Shown here in pieces: positions 8,232-16,938 of a stretch of DNA of 64,000 nt (the first letter of the stretch is position 1; the number at the start of each line of letters is the position of its first letter). A program made the position numbers and the translations under genes. Under the pieces are notes generated by a model that saw only the letters and a list, made by a program, of their open reading frames with translations, was not told the DNA's origin and ran no database searches. The DNA is from Ensifer sp. IC4062 (lineage in GTDB: Bacteria; Pseudomonadota; Alphaproteobacteria; Rhizobiales; Rhizobiaceae), in contig NZ_JADYVD010000004.1 of NCBI RefSeq assembly GCF_020193575.1, positions 1 to 64,000 of the forward strand. Reading direction: 5' to 3'.

Positions 8232-9124
8232 GCCGTAAACGGCAAGCAGGTAACGACCGCCCCGTTGTGGGGCAGGCTATCCAGCGTGCCTGCCCCGATG
8301 ACCGCGACACGGTGCAACAGGGCCGGGTCGAGACCTACTTCCTGGGCGCGCGTCATATAGGTGCTGCCAAGCGCGTCGAGCGCGATCGTGAGACCGCCGG
8401 AAGCGGAGCCGGTGAGCGCCGCCAGGATATTCGTGGCCACCGCGATCGAAACGAGTGGTCCGCCACCGATACCGAGCACCCAGTCACGCCCGCGAAGGCG
8501 GGCATCGCCGCGACAACCGCGCCAAAACCGACCAGACTGGCGACGGCGACCGCCGGAAGGACGGACGCGTCGGCACCTGCGTCCATCGTCGCGCGCAAGG
8601 TCGGTAATCGGCGGAAATTCAACGCGACAACGGTCGCGAACGCGGCTGCCAGCGCCGTAACAACGGCCCATACGCCGCTGACCGCGGAGCGGGAAAATCG
8701 CGCCCCAGCGATCATCCGCAAAAAACCCGAAATCAAGCGCCGGCAGGATCAACAGCGTCATGCTGAGATTGACAAGCGGCAGCATCGCTATCAGGATTGG
8801 CGGTTCAGCCTCGGCATGCCGGCCATGCACGATTTCGGCCGGGTCGAATTCCCCGCCCCGGCAATACCGACATGATGAAAGTGGACGTTCCAAGCACGAT
8901 CGCCGCAGGCATCAGCCGTCGAGGAATGCCGGTCGACCGGAACAACTCCTGTGCCATCGGCCCGAGGACGAAGAAGGCGACAAAGAGACTGACACCGCCA
9001 TAGGTGATCAGCGCGCCGGCGACGACGACAGCGAGGATGGCGTGATCCTTTCCGAGCCGCCGATCATGAAATCGGCAATCGCCGTCACCGAACCGCTGGC
9101 CTTCATCAGCTTGCCGAAAAGTGC
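8124..9124 (-). pseudogene. GntP-family permease, multiply frameshifted and 5'-truncated
   Basis: Three minus-strand frames carry consecutive pieces of one gluconate:H+ symporter-like permease. They are GKLMKASGSVTAIADFMIG (about 9120-9065), LAVVVAGALITYGGVSLFVAFFVLG and VLGTSTFIMSVLPG (9040-8870), PLVNLSMTLLILPALDFG, VVALNFRRLPTL, and GPLVSIAVATNILAALTGSASGG through GTLDSLPHNGAVVT (8470-8260). The last piece is LLAVYGSTHGESYRD through GTIFGSF, stopping at 8124. At least four frame changes and the loss of roughly the first 100 residues make it non-functional. Its 3' end overlaps the 3' end of the MFS gene in antisense. Confidence 0.8.
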
Positions 9125-9128
9125 GCCC

Positions 9129-9432
9129 TACAATCTGACCAGTTACGAGTCTGCGGATCTCGAACATCACGCCCAGGCATTCTCCGAGGCTTTGGGCCGC
9201 AAGATAACGTAACGCAACGTGCCGCTTGCCGATTGGATCGAGGCGCTGCGCGGCTCTCGGGGTGCCGGACCACCTTGCCAACCACCTTTCCGTGATGTCG
9301 AAGCTTCACGCGGAGGGGCGCGACCGCATGACGGACGACCTGTACAAGCTCGCTCGCAGGACCCCGACGAGCGTGCGCGATTTCGTGAAGTCGCATGCCG
9401 CTGAATTCACGCGGCGTGAAGCGGCGGCCTGA
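9129..9432 (+). pseudogene. NmrA/YtfG-like oxidoreductase, 3' fragment
   Basis: The sequence reads YNLTSYESADLEHHAQAF and SEALGRKIT, then a stop at 9210-9212 where the family has Tyr. It continues as RNVPLADWIEALR and, after a frame change near 9255, as LGVPDHLANHLSVMSKLHAEGR through PTSVRDFVKSHAAEF. This is the C-terminal third of an NAD(P)H-binding NmrA-like protein (quinone reductase or regulator type). The Rossmann N-terminus is gone: the fragment begins at the point where the inverted GntP remnant also loses its 5' end, so about 9125-9129 is a recombination junction. Confidence 0.75.
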
Positions 9433-9609
9433 GGCTAAGCGCGCTGCCAACCGCGCCTGGGGCCAAGCGACGGTGTGCATCAGCGCCGCGCGCCCGGATA
9501 CATTGGCTTACAAATATCCCGCGCGCACGACACATCGCCAATACACGCCTGCGCTGAAATCGACGCTGGCCTCAGAGAAGGCTCGATCAGGCTGTGAAAG
9601 GATGACCTT

Positions 9610-10011
9610 ATGAAAACCACACGGATTATGGCGGTTGCATTGCTGATCGTCGGCGGCGGATGGGCGCTCAACGTTGCCAAGGCACAGCAGCCGGGAATAC
9701 ACCGCACCGATATCCTCAAGGACGATCTCGCCACTCCCGGGCGCGAGGTGGTGCAGGTGCGTGTCGACTTCGAGCCGGGCGCGGTCTCGATCAAGCATTC
9801 GCATCCGGGGGAGGAGGTTGCCTATGTCCTCGAGGGCTCCCTCGAGTATCAGCTCGAAGGCAGAGCGCCAGTGACGCTTCACGCCGGCGAGGCCTTGTTC
9901 ATTCCGGTTGGAGTGGCCCACGTGGCGAAGAATGTCGGCAGCGGCAAAGCCTCGGAACTCGCGACCTATATCGTCGACAAGGGTAAGCCCCTCGTTGTGC
10001 CGGTCAAGTGA
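9610..10011 (+). CDS. Exported cupin-domain protein
   Basis: 133 residues with an N-terminal signal peptide (MKTTRIMAVALLIVGGGWALNV.. AKAQ, cleavage about residue 25) and one cupin_2 barrel. The metal-binding motif HSHPGEEVAYVLEG (~62-75) and the second cupin motif with VGVAHVAKN (~102-110) are both present, so it is probably a metal-binding periplasmic protein. Its reaction is unknown. The ribosome binding site AAGGATG lies before the ATG. It sits 52 bases before a Tat-exported hydrolase and is probably co-transcribed, which suggests a shared periplasmic role. Confidence 0.85.
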   Translation: MKTTRIMAVALLIVGGGWALNVAKAQQPGIHRTDILKDDLATPGREVVQVRVDFEPGAVSIKHSHPGEEVAYVLEGSLEYQLEGRAPVTLHAGEALFIPVGVAHVAKNVGSGKASELATYIVDKGKPLVVPVK

Positions 10012-10063
10012 GCGTTCTTCGATGAAAATGGGACCCTGGGACAATCGGTAAAGGGCTACGAAT

Positions 10064-11377
10064 TTGACGACACAGAAATCGGCCAACGCTTTCATTCTCT
10101 CCCGTCGGGCCTTGCTCGTGAGCGGAGCGGCTACGGCAACTCTTGCAGCAATGTTCCGTCCCGCTATGGCTGCCGCCTCGCCCCATTTCGCGGCAGACGC
10201 CATCCGTCCTTTCCGCGTCGAAGTGCCGGAAGCAGAACTCGTCGACCTCCGCCGTCGCCTTGCGTCGACGCGCTGGCCCGAGCCGGAAACGGTCAGCGAC
10301 CGGTCCCAGGGCGTGCAACTCGGGAAGTTTCAGGCGCTCGTACGCTACTGGGAAACCGGCTACGACTGGCGCAAGGCCGAGGCGAAGCTCAATGCCTTGC
10401 CGCAGTTCCAGGCGAATATCGACGGCTTGGATATTCACTTCATCCACGTCCGCTCCCGTCACGCGAACGCGTTGCCGCTCATCATGACCCACGGCTGGCC
10501 CGGTTCGATTTTCGAATTGCTGAAAATCATCGGGCCGCTGACGGATCCGACGGCGCACGGGGGGACCGCGGAAGACGCCTTCCATCTCGTGCTTCCGTCC
10601 GTTCCCGGCTTCGGCTTTTCGGAGAAACCCAAGGGCACCGGCTGGAATCCCGGTCGCATCGCCAACGCCTGGGACGTCCTCATGCAGCGCCTTGGATACA
10701 GCCGCTACGTGTCACAGGGCGGCGATTGGGGCGCCATCATTTCCGATGCCATGGGACGCCAGGCCCCGCCGGGTCTGCTCGGCATCCATGTCAACAGGAT
10801 CGAGCGCTCGACCACGATCCCTCCGGAAGTCGCAAAAGCATTGAGAAGCGGCGATCCCGCGCCGGCTAAGCTGACCGCCGAGGAACGGGCGGTGTTCAAC
10901 GAAGCCAGGGAGTTCCTCAACAAGGGATTCGGATATGCGGCGATCATGGGCACGCGTCCGCAAACCATCGGGTACGGCCTCGCCGATTCGCCGGTCGGAC
11001 TGGCCGCGTGGTTCTACGACAAGATCGCTGATTGGGTGTTCACCCGCGGCGAACCGGAACGTGCGTTGAGCCGTGACGAGATCCTCGACAACATCACGCT
11101 TTACTGGCTGACCAATACCGGGCCCTCAAGCGCCCGCATTTACTGGGAGAACGCGGCCGTCAACAATAAGCTGGCAGCCATTTCGATCCCAGCGGCCGTG
11201 ACGATCTTCCCAGGCGAGGTCTACAGGCCGCCGAAGAACTGGGCGGTACGGGCGTATCACAATCTGATTTACTACAACCGTGTGGACAAGGGCGGACACT
11301 TCGCCGCGTGGGAGGAGCCGGATCTATTCAGCAGAGAGCTGCGCGCTGCGTTCCGTCCTTTGCGCCGGAGTTATTGA
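10064..11377 (+). CDS. Tat-exported epoxide hydrolase-like protein
   Basis: 437 residues of the EHN plus alpha/beta-hydrolase family (microsomal epoxide hydrolase type). A twin-arginine signal SRRALLV (13-19) precedes a hydrophobic stretch ending AMA. The epoxide hydrolase N-terminal domain starts at FRVEVPEAELVDLRRRL (~50-66). The oxyanion motif HGWPGS is at 143-148, the nucleophile Asp221 is in QGGDWG, and the C-terminal GGHFAAWEEP holds the likely catalytic His. The frame begins with TTG at 10064, supported by AAAGGG upstream and by the signal peptide. It probably opens epoxides or related xenobiotics in the periplasm. It follows the cupin gene closely. Confidence 0.85.
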   Translation: MTTQKSANAFILSRRALLVSGAATATLAAMFRPAMAAASPHFAADAIRPFRVEVPEAELVDLRRRLASTRWPEPETVSDRSQGVQLGKFQALVRYWETGYDWRKAEAKLNALPQFQANIDGLDIHFIHVRSRHANALPLIMTHGWPGSIFELLKIIGPLTDPTAHGGTAEDAFHLVLPSVPGFGFSEKPKGTGWNPGRIANAWDVLMQRLGYSRYVSQGGDWGAIISDAMGRQAPPGLLGIHVNRIERSTTIPPEVAKALRSGDPAPAKLTAEERAVFNEAREFLNKGFGYAAIMGTRPQTIGYGLADSPVGLAAWFYDKIADWVFTRGEPERALSRDEILDNITLYWLTNTGPSSARIYWENAAVNNKLAAISIPAAVTIFPGEVYRPPKNWAVRAYHNLIYYNRVDKGGHFAAWEEPDLFSRELRAAFRPLRRSY

Positions 11378-11380
11378 GTT

Positions 11381-11429
11381 AGAGCGGGATGTGGGCGGAA
11401 ACCGCGTACACTTTTCCTCATCCCGCTCT
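11381..11429. repeat. Palindromic intergenic element (RIME-like)
   Basis: AGAGCGGGATG (11381-11391) is the exact reverse complement of CATCCCGCTCT (11419-11429), with a GGGCGGAAACCGCGTACAC-type centre. This form is familiar from rhizobial intergenic palindromes. It begins 3 bases after the hydrolase stop codon and may act as a transcript end or mRNA stabiliser. Confidence 0.75.
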
Positions 11430-11520
11430 AAGCACCTCGCCATAGGCGCACCGTCGAGCGATGCTGCCACGGCATGCTCATTTTGATAAGGAATGGCAGT
11501 TGAACGGTGGAGATCGCGCG

Positions 11521-12258
11521 ATGGAGCACATTGATCACATCCTGATCGTCGATGACGATCGGGAAATCCGGGAGCTGGTATCGGCTTACCTGAACAAGAA
11601 CGGTTTACGCGTTACCGCCGTCGCCGACGGACGCCAGATGCGCACATTCCTCGAATCCAATACGGTCGATCTGATTGTTCTCGACCTCATGATGCCAGGA
11701 GACGACGGCCTCGTCTTGAGTCGCGAGCTGCGTGTGGGCAGACACAAGGCGACACCCATTGTCATGCTGACCGCCCGCTCCGACGAGATGGATCGCATCA
11801 TCGGGCTTGAAATGGGCGCGGACGACTATCTCGCCAAGCCGTTTTCGGCGCGCGAACTGCTGGCCCGCATTAAGGCGGTCCTGCGGCGTGCGCGCATGCT
11901 GCCTCCGAATCTTCAGATCTCGGAGGCAGGGCAACTCCTGCGTTTCGGTAGGTGGAAACTGGACACGACGGCGAGACATCTCGTCGATACCGACGGGACG
12001 GTAATTGCACTCAGCGGAGCCGAATACCGCCTTCTGCGCGTTTTCATCGATCACCCGCAACGAGTCCTAAACCGCGATCAGCTGCTCAACCTTACGCAGG
12101 GACGCGAGGCCGAGGTCTTCGACCGCTCCATCGATCTCCTTGTCAGCCGGGTTCGCCAGCGCCTCGGCGACGATGCCCGCGAACCGACCTACATCAAGAC
12201 TGTGCGCAGTGAGGGCTATGTTTTTTCGATGCCAGTCGAAATCGTGGAACCCCGCTGA
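11521..12258 (+). CDS. OmpR-family response regulator
   Basis: A 245-residue regulator. The receiver has acidic residues DDD at 11-13, phospho-Asp55 in LIVLDLMMPG, Thr in MLTA and Lys in LAKPF. A winged-helix trans_reg_C domain lies at ~145-240 (LSGAEYRLLRVFIDHP; DRSIDLLVSRVRQRLGDD; TVRSEGYVF). The frame is open back to 11461, but I choose the ATG at 11521: the receiver starts there and GGTGGAG lies 8 bases upstream. It overlaps the following kinase by one base (TGATG). Targets are unknown; the nearby hydrolases and pumps are candidates by position only. Confidence 0.92.
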   Translation: MEHIDHILIVDDDREIRELVSAYLNKNGLRVTAVADGRQMRTFLESNTVDLIVLDLMMPGDDGLVLSRELRVGRHKATPIVMLTARSDEMDRIIGLEMGADDYLAKPFSARELLARIKAVLRRARMLPPNLQISEAGQLLRFGRWKLDTTARHLVDTDGTVIALSGAEYRLLRVFIDHPQRVLNRDQLLNLTQGREAEVFDRSIDLLVSRVRQRLGDDAREPTYIKTVRSEGYVFSMPVEIVEPR

Positions 12259-13580
12259 TGGCGCCCACCGTTCTCAACGGAATTCGCCTATGGCCGCGCA
12301 CACTCAGAGCGCGGCTGTTCGTCATTCTGCTTGCCGGTCTGACGGTCGCCCACGCTATGTCGTTTGCGGTGTTGTTTTCCGAACGCTACATCGCGGCCCG
12401 GTCGGTGATGTTCAATACGCTCGAAAATGACGTCGCAACGTCGATCGCCATCCTTGACCGGCTTCCGGCGGCAGAGCGTGCCGCTTGGCTCGATCAGCTC
12501 AGTCGCGGGTCGTACCGCTTCGTTCTGGGGCAAGGCGTCCCGGGCAATCCCGTGCTTGGGACCGACGACGCCGAGGTTGCCTCCAGGATCCAGGCCGCGA
12601 TCGGCGAGAAATACCCGATCGAGGTTGAATCTATCCCGGGCGGAGCCCGCCATTTTCAGGCTCATCTTCGCTTAAGCGACGGCCAACCGCTGACGATAGA
12701 TGTCACGCCAAGGGGCGTCATGCCCGTGGCTGACTGGCTGCCCTACGTGCTCATTGCGCAGCTTGCCCTATTGGTGCTGTGCAGCTGGCTCGCGATGCGC
12801 CAGGCCGTCCGCCCCCTCGCCAATCTTGCGAGGGCCGTGGACACGCTTGACCCGAACAGCAACACGCCGCGGCTCAGCGAGACCGGACCAAGGGAAGTCG
12901 CCTATGCGGCAACGGCTTTCAACGCGATGCGCGATCGCATCGCGCAGTATCTGGAGGAGCGCGTGCAGATCCTCGCGGCGATTTCGCATGATCTCCAGAC
13001 TCCGATTACGCGCATGAAGCTCCGCGCGGAAATGGCCGAAGAATCCGTCGATCGCGACAAGCTCATTCAGGACCTCAATGAAGTCGAACGTCTCGTCAAG
13101 GAAGGGGTCGCCTATGCACGCAGTGCCCATGGCAATGACGAAAAGGCCTCGCGTATCGATCTCGCCTCGTTCATCGAGAGTCTGGTCTATGACTATCAGG
13201 ATACCGGCAAGGCCGTCACGGTCCGAGAATTGAGCGGCGGCGCAATCGTGACCCGGCCGCACGCCTTGAAGCGAATCCTCACGAACCTGATCGACAATGC
13301 GCTGAAGTTCGGGGGCAGCGCGGAAATTGACGTGCAGCGCCACGCCGGCGACATCGTGGTTATAAAGGTCCTCGACCGAGGTCCTGGGATTCCGGAAGGT
13401 CAGCTGGAAGCGGTCATGGAACCGTTTTACCGCCTGGAGCAGTCGCGCAATCGGGACACCGGGGGGACGGGTCTCGGCCTTGCCATCGCCCAGCAACTCG
13501 CAACCGTCATCGGCGGTTCACTGACTTTGCGCAACCGCGAAGGTGGTGGCCTCGCGGCAGAAATAGCTCTCCGCCAATAG
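12258..13580 (+). CDS. HAMP-containing sensor histidine kinase
   Basis: A 440-residue EnvZ-like kinase, partner of the OmpR-type regulator upstream. Two membrane helices (~14-38 and ~160-180) flank a periplasmic domain. Then come a HAMP linker (RPLANLARAVDTLD), a HisKA domain with phospho-acceptor His244 in AAISHDLQTPITRMK, an N box (NLIDNALKFG), a G1 box (DRGPGIPEG), and a G2 box (GGTGLGLAIAQQL). It ends close to a hairpin shared with the convergent VOC gene. The signal sensed is unknown. Confidence 0.92.
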   Translation: MAPTVLNGIRLWPRTLRARLFVILLAGLTVAHAMSFAVLFSERYIAARSVMFNTLENDVATSIAILDRLPAAERAAWLDQLSRGSYRFVLGQGVPGNPVLGTDDAEVASRIQAAIGEKYPIEVESIPGGARHFQAHLRLSDGQPLTIDVTPRGVMPVADWLPYVLIAQLALLVLCSWLAMRQAVRPLANLARAVDTLDPNSNTPRLSETGPREVAYAATAFNAMRDRIAQYLEERVQILAAISHDLQTPITRMKLRAEMAEESVDRDKLIQDLNEVERLVKEGVAYARSAHGNDEKASRIDLASFIESLVYDYQDTGKAVTVRELSGGAIVTRPHALKRILTNLIDNALKFGGSAEIDVQRHAGDIVVIKVLDRGPGIPEGQLEAVMEPFYRLEQSRNRDTGGTGLGLAIAQQLATVIGGSLTLRNREGGGLAAEIALRQ

Positions 13581-13682
13581 AGCAAAACGACGAAAGGCCT
13601 GTACCTTCCGGAATTCCGTAATCTCAAGGAGTTATATCTTTTATTTCACTTAAACGATGAACCGACGCTCTCCACGGCGACA

Positions 13683-13704
13683 GGGGGCGGCGCTGGCCGC
13701 CCCC
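13683..13704. terminator. Bidirectional hairpin between convergent genes
   Basis: A perfect 9-bp stem GGGGGCGGC/GCCGCCCCC with loop GCTG lies between the kinase (+) and the VOC gene (-). There is no long T-run on either side, so terminator strength is uncertain. Confidence 0.5.
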
Positions 13705-13736
13705 GCTCTCGTTTCCATTCATACCTCGGTCGCCGC

Positions 13737-14372
13737 TCATGACGGTTGCGGCTCGCCGATCTGCTCGCGCACCATGTACTCGGCGTACCAGGTGGGCCAA
13801 TCCTCGTCCCGGTGGCCGAGTTGCTTTTCATATTCGCCATGGGCGGCCTCCGCACGCCGGAAGGCGCTCGCGAGGTCCGCCGCCGAGGCGAATGTCGTGG
13901 CGCCCGTGTCGACCCGTCCGGGCAAGCGCTCGGTAACTTCTTGGAGCAGCCACCCGTTACCGTCCGGATCGCTGAACGTGGCATAGGAGCGGTAGCTGCC
14001 CCGCTCGGGATGCCGCCCGCTCACTGGCGGCTGTCCGGGCCCGGCGCGATGGAAGATTTCGCTCACGTCGGCGCCGCGATCGACCAGTTCAGCACGCGCG
14101 GTCTCGATGTCCGACACCACCAGATACATCCCGCTTGCCGAGCCGGGCGCGGCCGAGGTGATCCCCTTGCCGAAGTGGATTGAGCTCGGCGAGCCTGGCG
14201 GTGTGAACTGCACGACGCGGAAGGTGTCTCCGACGGCGAAGTCGGCGTCGAGCCTCCACCCGAGGCTGCCGTAAAAGCTCTTGGCACGATCGACGTCGGA
14301 AACGGGGATGACGACGACCTCTAGCTTGAGGTCGACCGTTGGCGCTCTCTCAATGTTGGTTGCAGCTGTCAT
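13737..14372 (-). CDS. VOC-family (glyoxalase/dioxygenase-like) protein
   Basis: 211 residues. A vicinal-oxygen-chelate domain at ~16-140 shows the paired beta-alpha-beta-beta-beta units: LEVVVIPVSDVDRAKSFYGSLGW, FGKGITSAAPGSASGMYLVV, and a C-terminal FSDPDGNGWLLQEV with the metal-ligand Glu. A helical extension (~150-205, AAHGEYEKQLGHRDEDWPTWYAEYMV) is typical of a rhizobial subgroup. The enzymatic reaction cannot be assigned. The next gene upstream on the same strand is a Tat-exported hydrolase about 115 bases away, so the two may be co-transcribed. Confidence 0.85.
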   Translation of the reverse strand: MTAATNIERAPTVDLKLEVVVIPVSDVDRAKSFYGSLGWRLDADFAVGDTFRVVQFTPPGSPSSIHFGKGITSAAPGSASGMYLVVSDIETARAELVDRGADVSEIFHRAGPGQPPVSGRHPERGSYRSYATFSDPDGNGWLLQEVTERLPGRVDTGATTFASAADLASAFRRAEAAHGEYEKQLGHRDEDWPTWYAEYMVREQIGEPQPS

Positions 14373-14486
14373 GGCTTTCTCCTGGTCTAAAAGGGCGACG
14401 ACGAAGGCGCGCCTTTGTTTCTTTTCAATCGACTAACGCAATGAGTTGAACGAGGCTCTGAGCTCGCGGGCTAAGACTAAAGCTGA

Positions 14487-15533
14487 TCAGAAACGATCGA
14501 CGTCGGCAACGGCCTGCGCGAAAGCCTGCGGCGCTTCCTGGGGTAAGTTGTGGCCGATGCCGCCTGTGATCAAGCGATGCTCATACTTGCCCGAAAACTT
14601 CTTCGCGTAGGCTGCGGGCTCCGGATGCGGGGCGCCGTTGGCATCACCCTCGAGCGTGATCGTCGGCACGCCGATCACCGGAAATTTAGCGAGCTTCTCT
14701 TCCAGATCGTCATATTTCCGCTCGCCGTCCGCCAGACTGATCCGCCAACGGTAATTGTGGATTGTGACATCGACATGGTCCGGGTTTTCAAACGCCGCTG
14801 CGCTGCGGTTGAAGGTGGCGTCGTCGAAATTCCACTTCGGCGATGCGAGCTGCCAGATGAGCCTCGCGAACTCATTGCGGTTTTGTTCGTAGCCGGCGCG
14901 TCCGCGTTCGGTGGCGAAGTAGAACTGGTACCACCAGGCAAATTCCGCGTTCGGCGGCAAGGGCTTTTTGTTCACGTCACGGCTGCCGATCAGGTAGCCG
15001 CTCACCGAAACCAGGGCCTTGCACCGCTCCGGCCAGAGAGCGGCGATGATATTGGCGGTCCGTGCACCCCAATCACAGCCGGCGATGACCGCCTTCTCGA
15101 TCCCAAGCGCGTCCATCAGCTCGATAATGTCGGCGGCGATTGCCGACTGTTGGCCGTTGCGCGGAGTATCGGGCGACAGGAAGCTCGTCGTGCCATAGCC
15201 ACGCAGATAGGGAACGATCACCCGGTAGCCGGCCGCCGCCAGCAAGGGCGCCACATCGACATAGGTATGGATGTCATAGGGCCAGCCATGCAGAAGGATG
15301 ACTGGGGGCGCGTCGCTCGCGCCGAGCTCGGCATAGCCGACATTGAGCACGCCGGCATCGATCTGCCTGAGCGAGGCGAAGGATGTGTTCGTCCCAGGCG
15401 CCGTCGCAGGAATGCGGACCTTGCTGACTGGTTGTGCGTGGGCGGTGCTCGTCATACCGAGCTTAGCGGCTGCGACGGTCAATGCCGCCATTCCCATGAA
15501 ATGCCGCCGCGGCTGGTTGATTTCCTCTGTCAT
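14487..15533 (-). CDS. Tat-exported alpha/beta hydrolase (epoxide hydrolase/dehalogenase-like)
   Basis: 348 residues. A twin-arginine signal PRRHFMGMAALTVAAAK (8-24) ends near AHAQ. The core has an oxyanion motif HGWPYD (82-87), nucleophile Asp154 in AGCDWGA, a large cap domain rich in Trp/Tyr, and the catalytic His in GGIGHNLPQEAP near the C-terminus. An Asp nucleophile points to epoxide hydrolase or haloalkane dehalogenase chemistry rather than an esterase. This is the second Tat-exported hydrolase within 5 kb. It is followed on the same strand by the VOC gene. Confidence 0.85.
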   Translation of the reverse strand: MTEEINQPRRHFMGMAALTVAAAKLGMTSTAHAQPVSKVRIPATAPGTNTSFASLRQIDAGVLNVGYAELGASDAPPVILLHGWPYDIHTYVDVAPLLAAAGYRVIVPYLRGYGTTSFLSPDTPRNGQQSAIAADIIELMDALGIEKAVIAGCDWGARTANIIAALWPERCKALVSVSGYLIGSRDVNKKPLPPNAEFAWWYQFYFATERGRAGYEQNRNEFARLIWQLASPKWNFDDATFNRSAAAFENPDHVDVTIHNYRWRISLADGERKYDDLEEKLAKFPVIGVPTITLEGDANGAPHPEPAAYAKKFSGKYEHRLITGGIGHNLPQEAPQAFAQAVADVDRF

Positions 15534-15733
15534 TGATTCTTCCCCGACTGTTTAAAGACAGCAGCAGGTACAGGCACCCACTTGTCTTCACTGTGTCCTC
15601 AGCCGGCGAAATTGAATGCTTATGTCGAAATCAGGCGCGCAGACACATTGAGTTACAATTTCATGCCGCTGCTTCGGCACTCGCGGAGGCTGGCAAATCA
15701 CTGATCGAGTGCCCTTTGGCCGCTTCCGGCTGC

Positions 15734-16672
15734 CTATGCGCTCTCGCGCGCATTCCGCCGGATCGTTTGCGGCGGCTGGCCGAGCGTGCGGAGAAAGGCC
15801 CGGCGCATACGGTCGCGATCGGCAAAGCCGGTTTCCTCGGCGATTACGTCCATGGAATGCCGGCCCTGCTCCATCATCAGCCGGGCCGCCTCCACCCGAA
15901 GATTCTCCACGGCCTTGGCGGGAGACTGCCCGGTTTCAGCGCGAAACGCACGGCTGAACTGGCGCGCACTCAACCCAGCCGCGTCCGCCAGCTCTTCGAC
16001 CGACAGGACTCCGCGCAGATGCGACTTGGCGTAGTCAATCGATCGCTGAATCCGGTCGGACTTCGTATCGAGCTCGAGCAATGCGGAGAACTGCGATTGG
16101 CCGCCGGCGCGCCGATGGTAGACGACGAGCTTGCGGGCCGCCGAGCGTGCGACGTCCTGGCCGTGGTCCTTCTCGATCATGGCTAGTGCGAGATCGATGC
16201 TCGCCGTCATTCCGGCAGACGTCCAGACGCTTCCGTCGACAATGAAGATGCGGTCTTCCTCAAGCTTGACCGTCGGGAACCGATCCTGGAACTGGCGCGC
16301 GAAGGCCCAATGGGTGGTGGCCCGGCGCCCGTCCAGCAGACCGGCTTCCGCCAGGATGAAGGCGCCGGTGCAAGGGGCGGCTACGCGACGCGCCGTTCCG
16401 AGCGCGTGACGCGCGAACTCGATCAGTCCCGTCGTCATCGGCTCGATCGTCGAGCTGGCGCCGAACATCACCGTGTCATAGGCAGCCTCATCGAACGCTT
16501 TCGTGAGGACGCCGAAGCCGGCGGATGACTTGACCTCGCCGCCCCTTTCCGAAAGCAGCTCTATCTCGTAGGCCGGTTCTCCCAGCGCAATATTGGCCAT
16601 CTCGAAGGCGGTTACCGCCGCGAAGCCCATGAGCTGGAATCTTGGAAAGACGACAAAGCCGATACGATGCAT
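15734..16672 (-). CDS. GlxA-family transcriptional regulator (DJ-1 plus AraC HTH)
   Basis: 312 residues. An N-terminal DJ-1/PfpI-like sensor domain (~1-190: IGFVVFPRFQLMGFAAVTAFE, APCTGAFILAEAGLLDGRRATTHW) is followed by two AraC helix-turn-helices (SVEELADAAGLSARQFSRAF and VIAEETGFADRDRMRRAF). The frame is open to 16720, but I take the ATG at 16672. The extra 16 codons would run through a DNA motif (16693-16721) that recurs before the SDR gene at 19419, so that stretch is better read as an operator. It probably controls itself and the pump/SDR genes to its right. Confidence 0.85.
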   Translation of the reverse strand: MHRIGFVVFPRFQLMGFAAVTAFEMANIALGEPAYEIELLSERGGEVKSSAGFGVLTKAFDEAAYDTVMFGASSTIEPMTTGLIEFARHALGTARRVAAPCTGAFILAEAGLLDGRRATTHWAFARQFQDRFPTVKLEEDRIFIVDGSVWTSAGMTASIDLALAMIEKDHGQDVARSAARKLVVYHRRAGGQSQFSALLELDTKSDRIQRSIDYAKSHLRGVLSVEELADAAGLSARQFSRAFRAETGQSPAKAVENLRVEAARLMMEQGRHSMDVIAEETGFADRDRMRRAFLRTLGQPPQTIRRNARESA

Positions 16673-16692
16673 GACGCAATTCCCTGGCTGGA

Positions 16693-16721
16693 ATTGCTGT
16701 ATATATGGCATTTGCGACATG
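16693..16721 (-). promoter_or_regulatory. Candidate GlxA-type operator, copy 1
   Basis: On the minus strand this reads ATGTCGCAAATGCCATATAT and 9 further bases. It matches 24 of 29 positions with 19472-19500 before the SDR gene. It lies 21-49 bases before the preferred start of the regulator, a place suited to autoregulation. Confidence 0.6.
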
Positions 16722-16756
16722 ACATAAACCCTGTGCTGCGAAATGCGGAATAGCTC

Positions 16757-16938
16757 TCACCGGTCCTCGCCCGCCTTCACCGCCTGGATGTCCCGAATGG
16801 CAATCTCGGCGATGTAGCCGCTGATCGTGGGGCTGACCGGGGTCACGTCGCCTCGCACATAGGCGTTGTCGCTCGAGGCGGCCGCAAACACGAAGCCGTG
16901 ACAAGCACGCTTCCAAATCCGGCGCTCAACAGCTTCAA
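16757..16938 (-). pseudogene. HlyD/EmrA adaptor, truncated and frameshifted
   Basis: It starts with a TTG overlapping the stop of the MFS gene (TTGA). It first reads LKLLSAGFGSVLVTASC, a membrane anchor, then changes frame near 16890 and continues FVFAAASSDNAYVRGDVT and PVSPTISGYIAEIAIRDIQ to VKAGEDR and a stop at 16757. DNAYVRGDVT is the family motif also present in the intact adaptor at 5419. Only ~60 of ~340 residues survive: the remainder was lost where the GlxA-type regulator region now begins. The adjacent pump therefore lacks its own adaptor. Confidence 0.8.
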
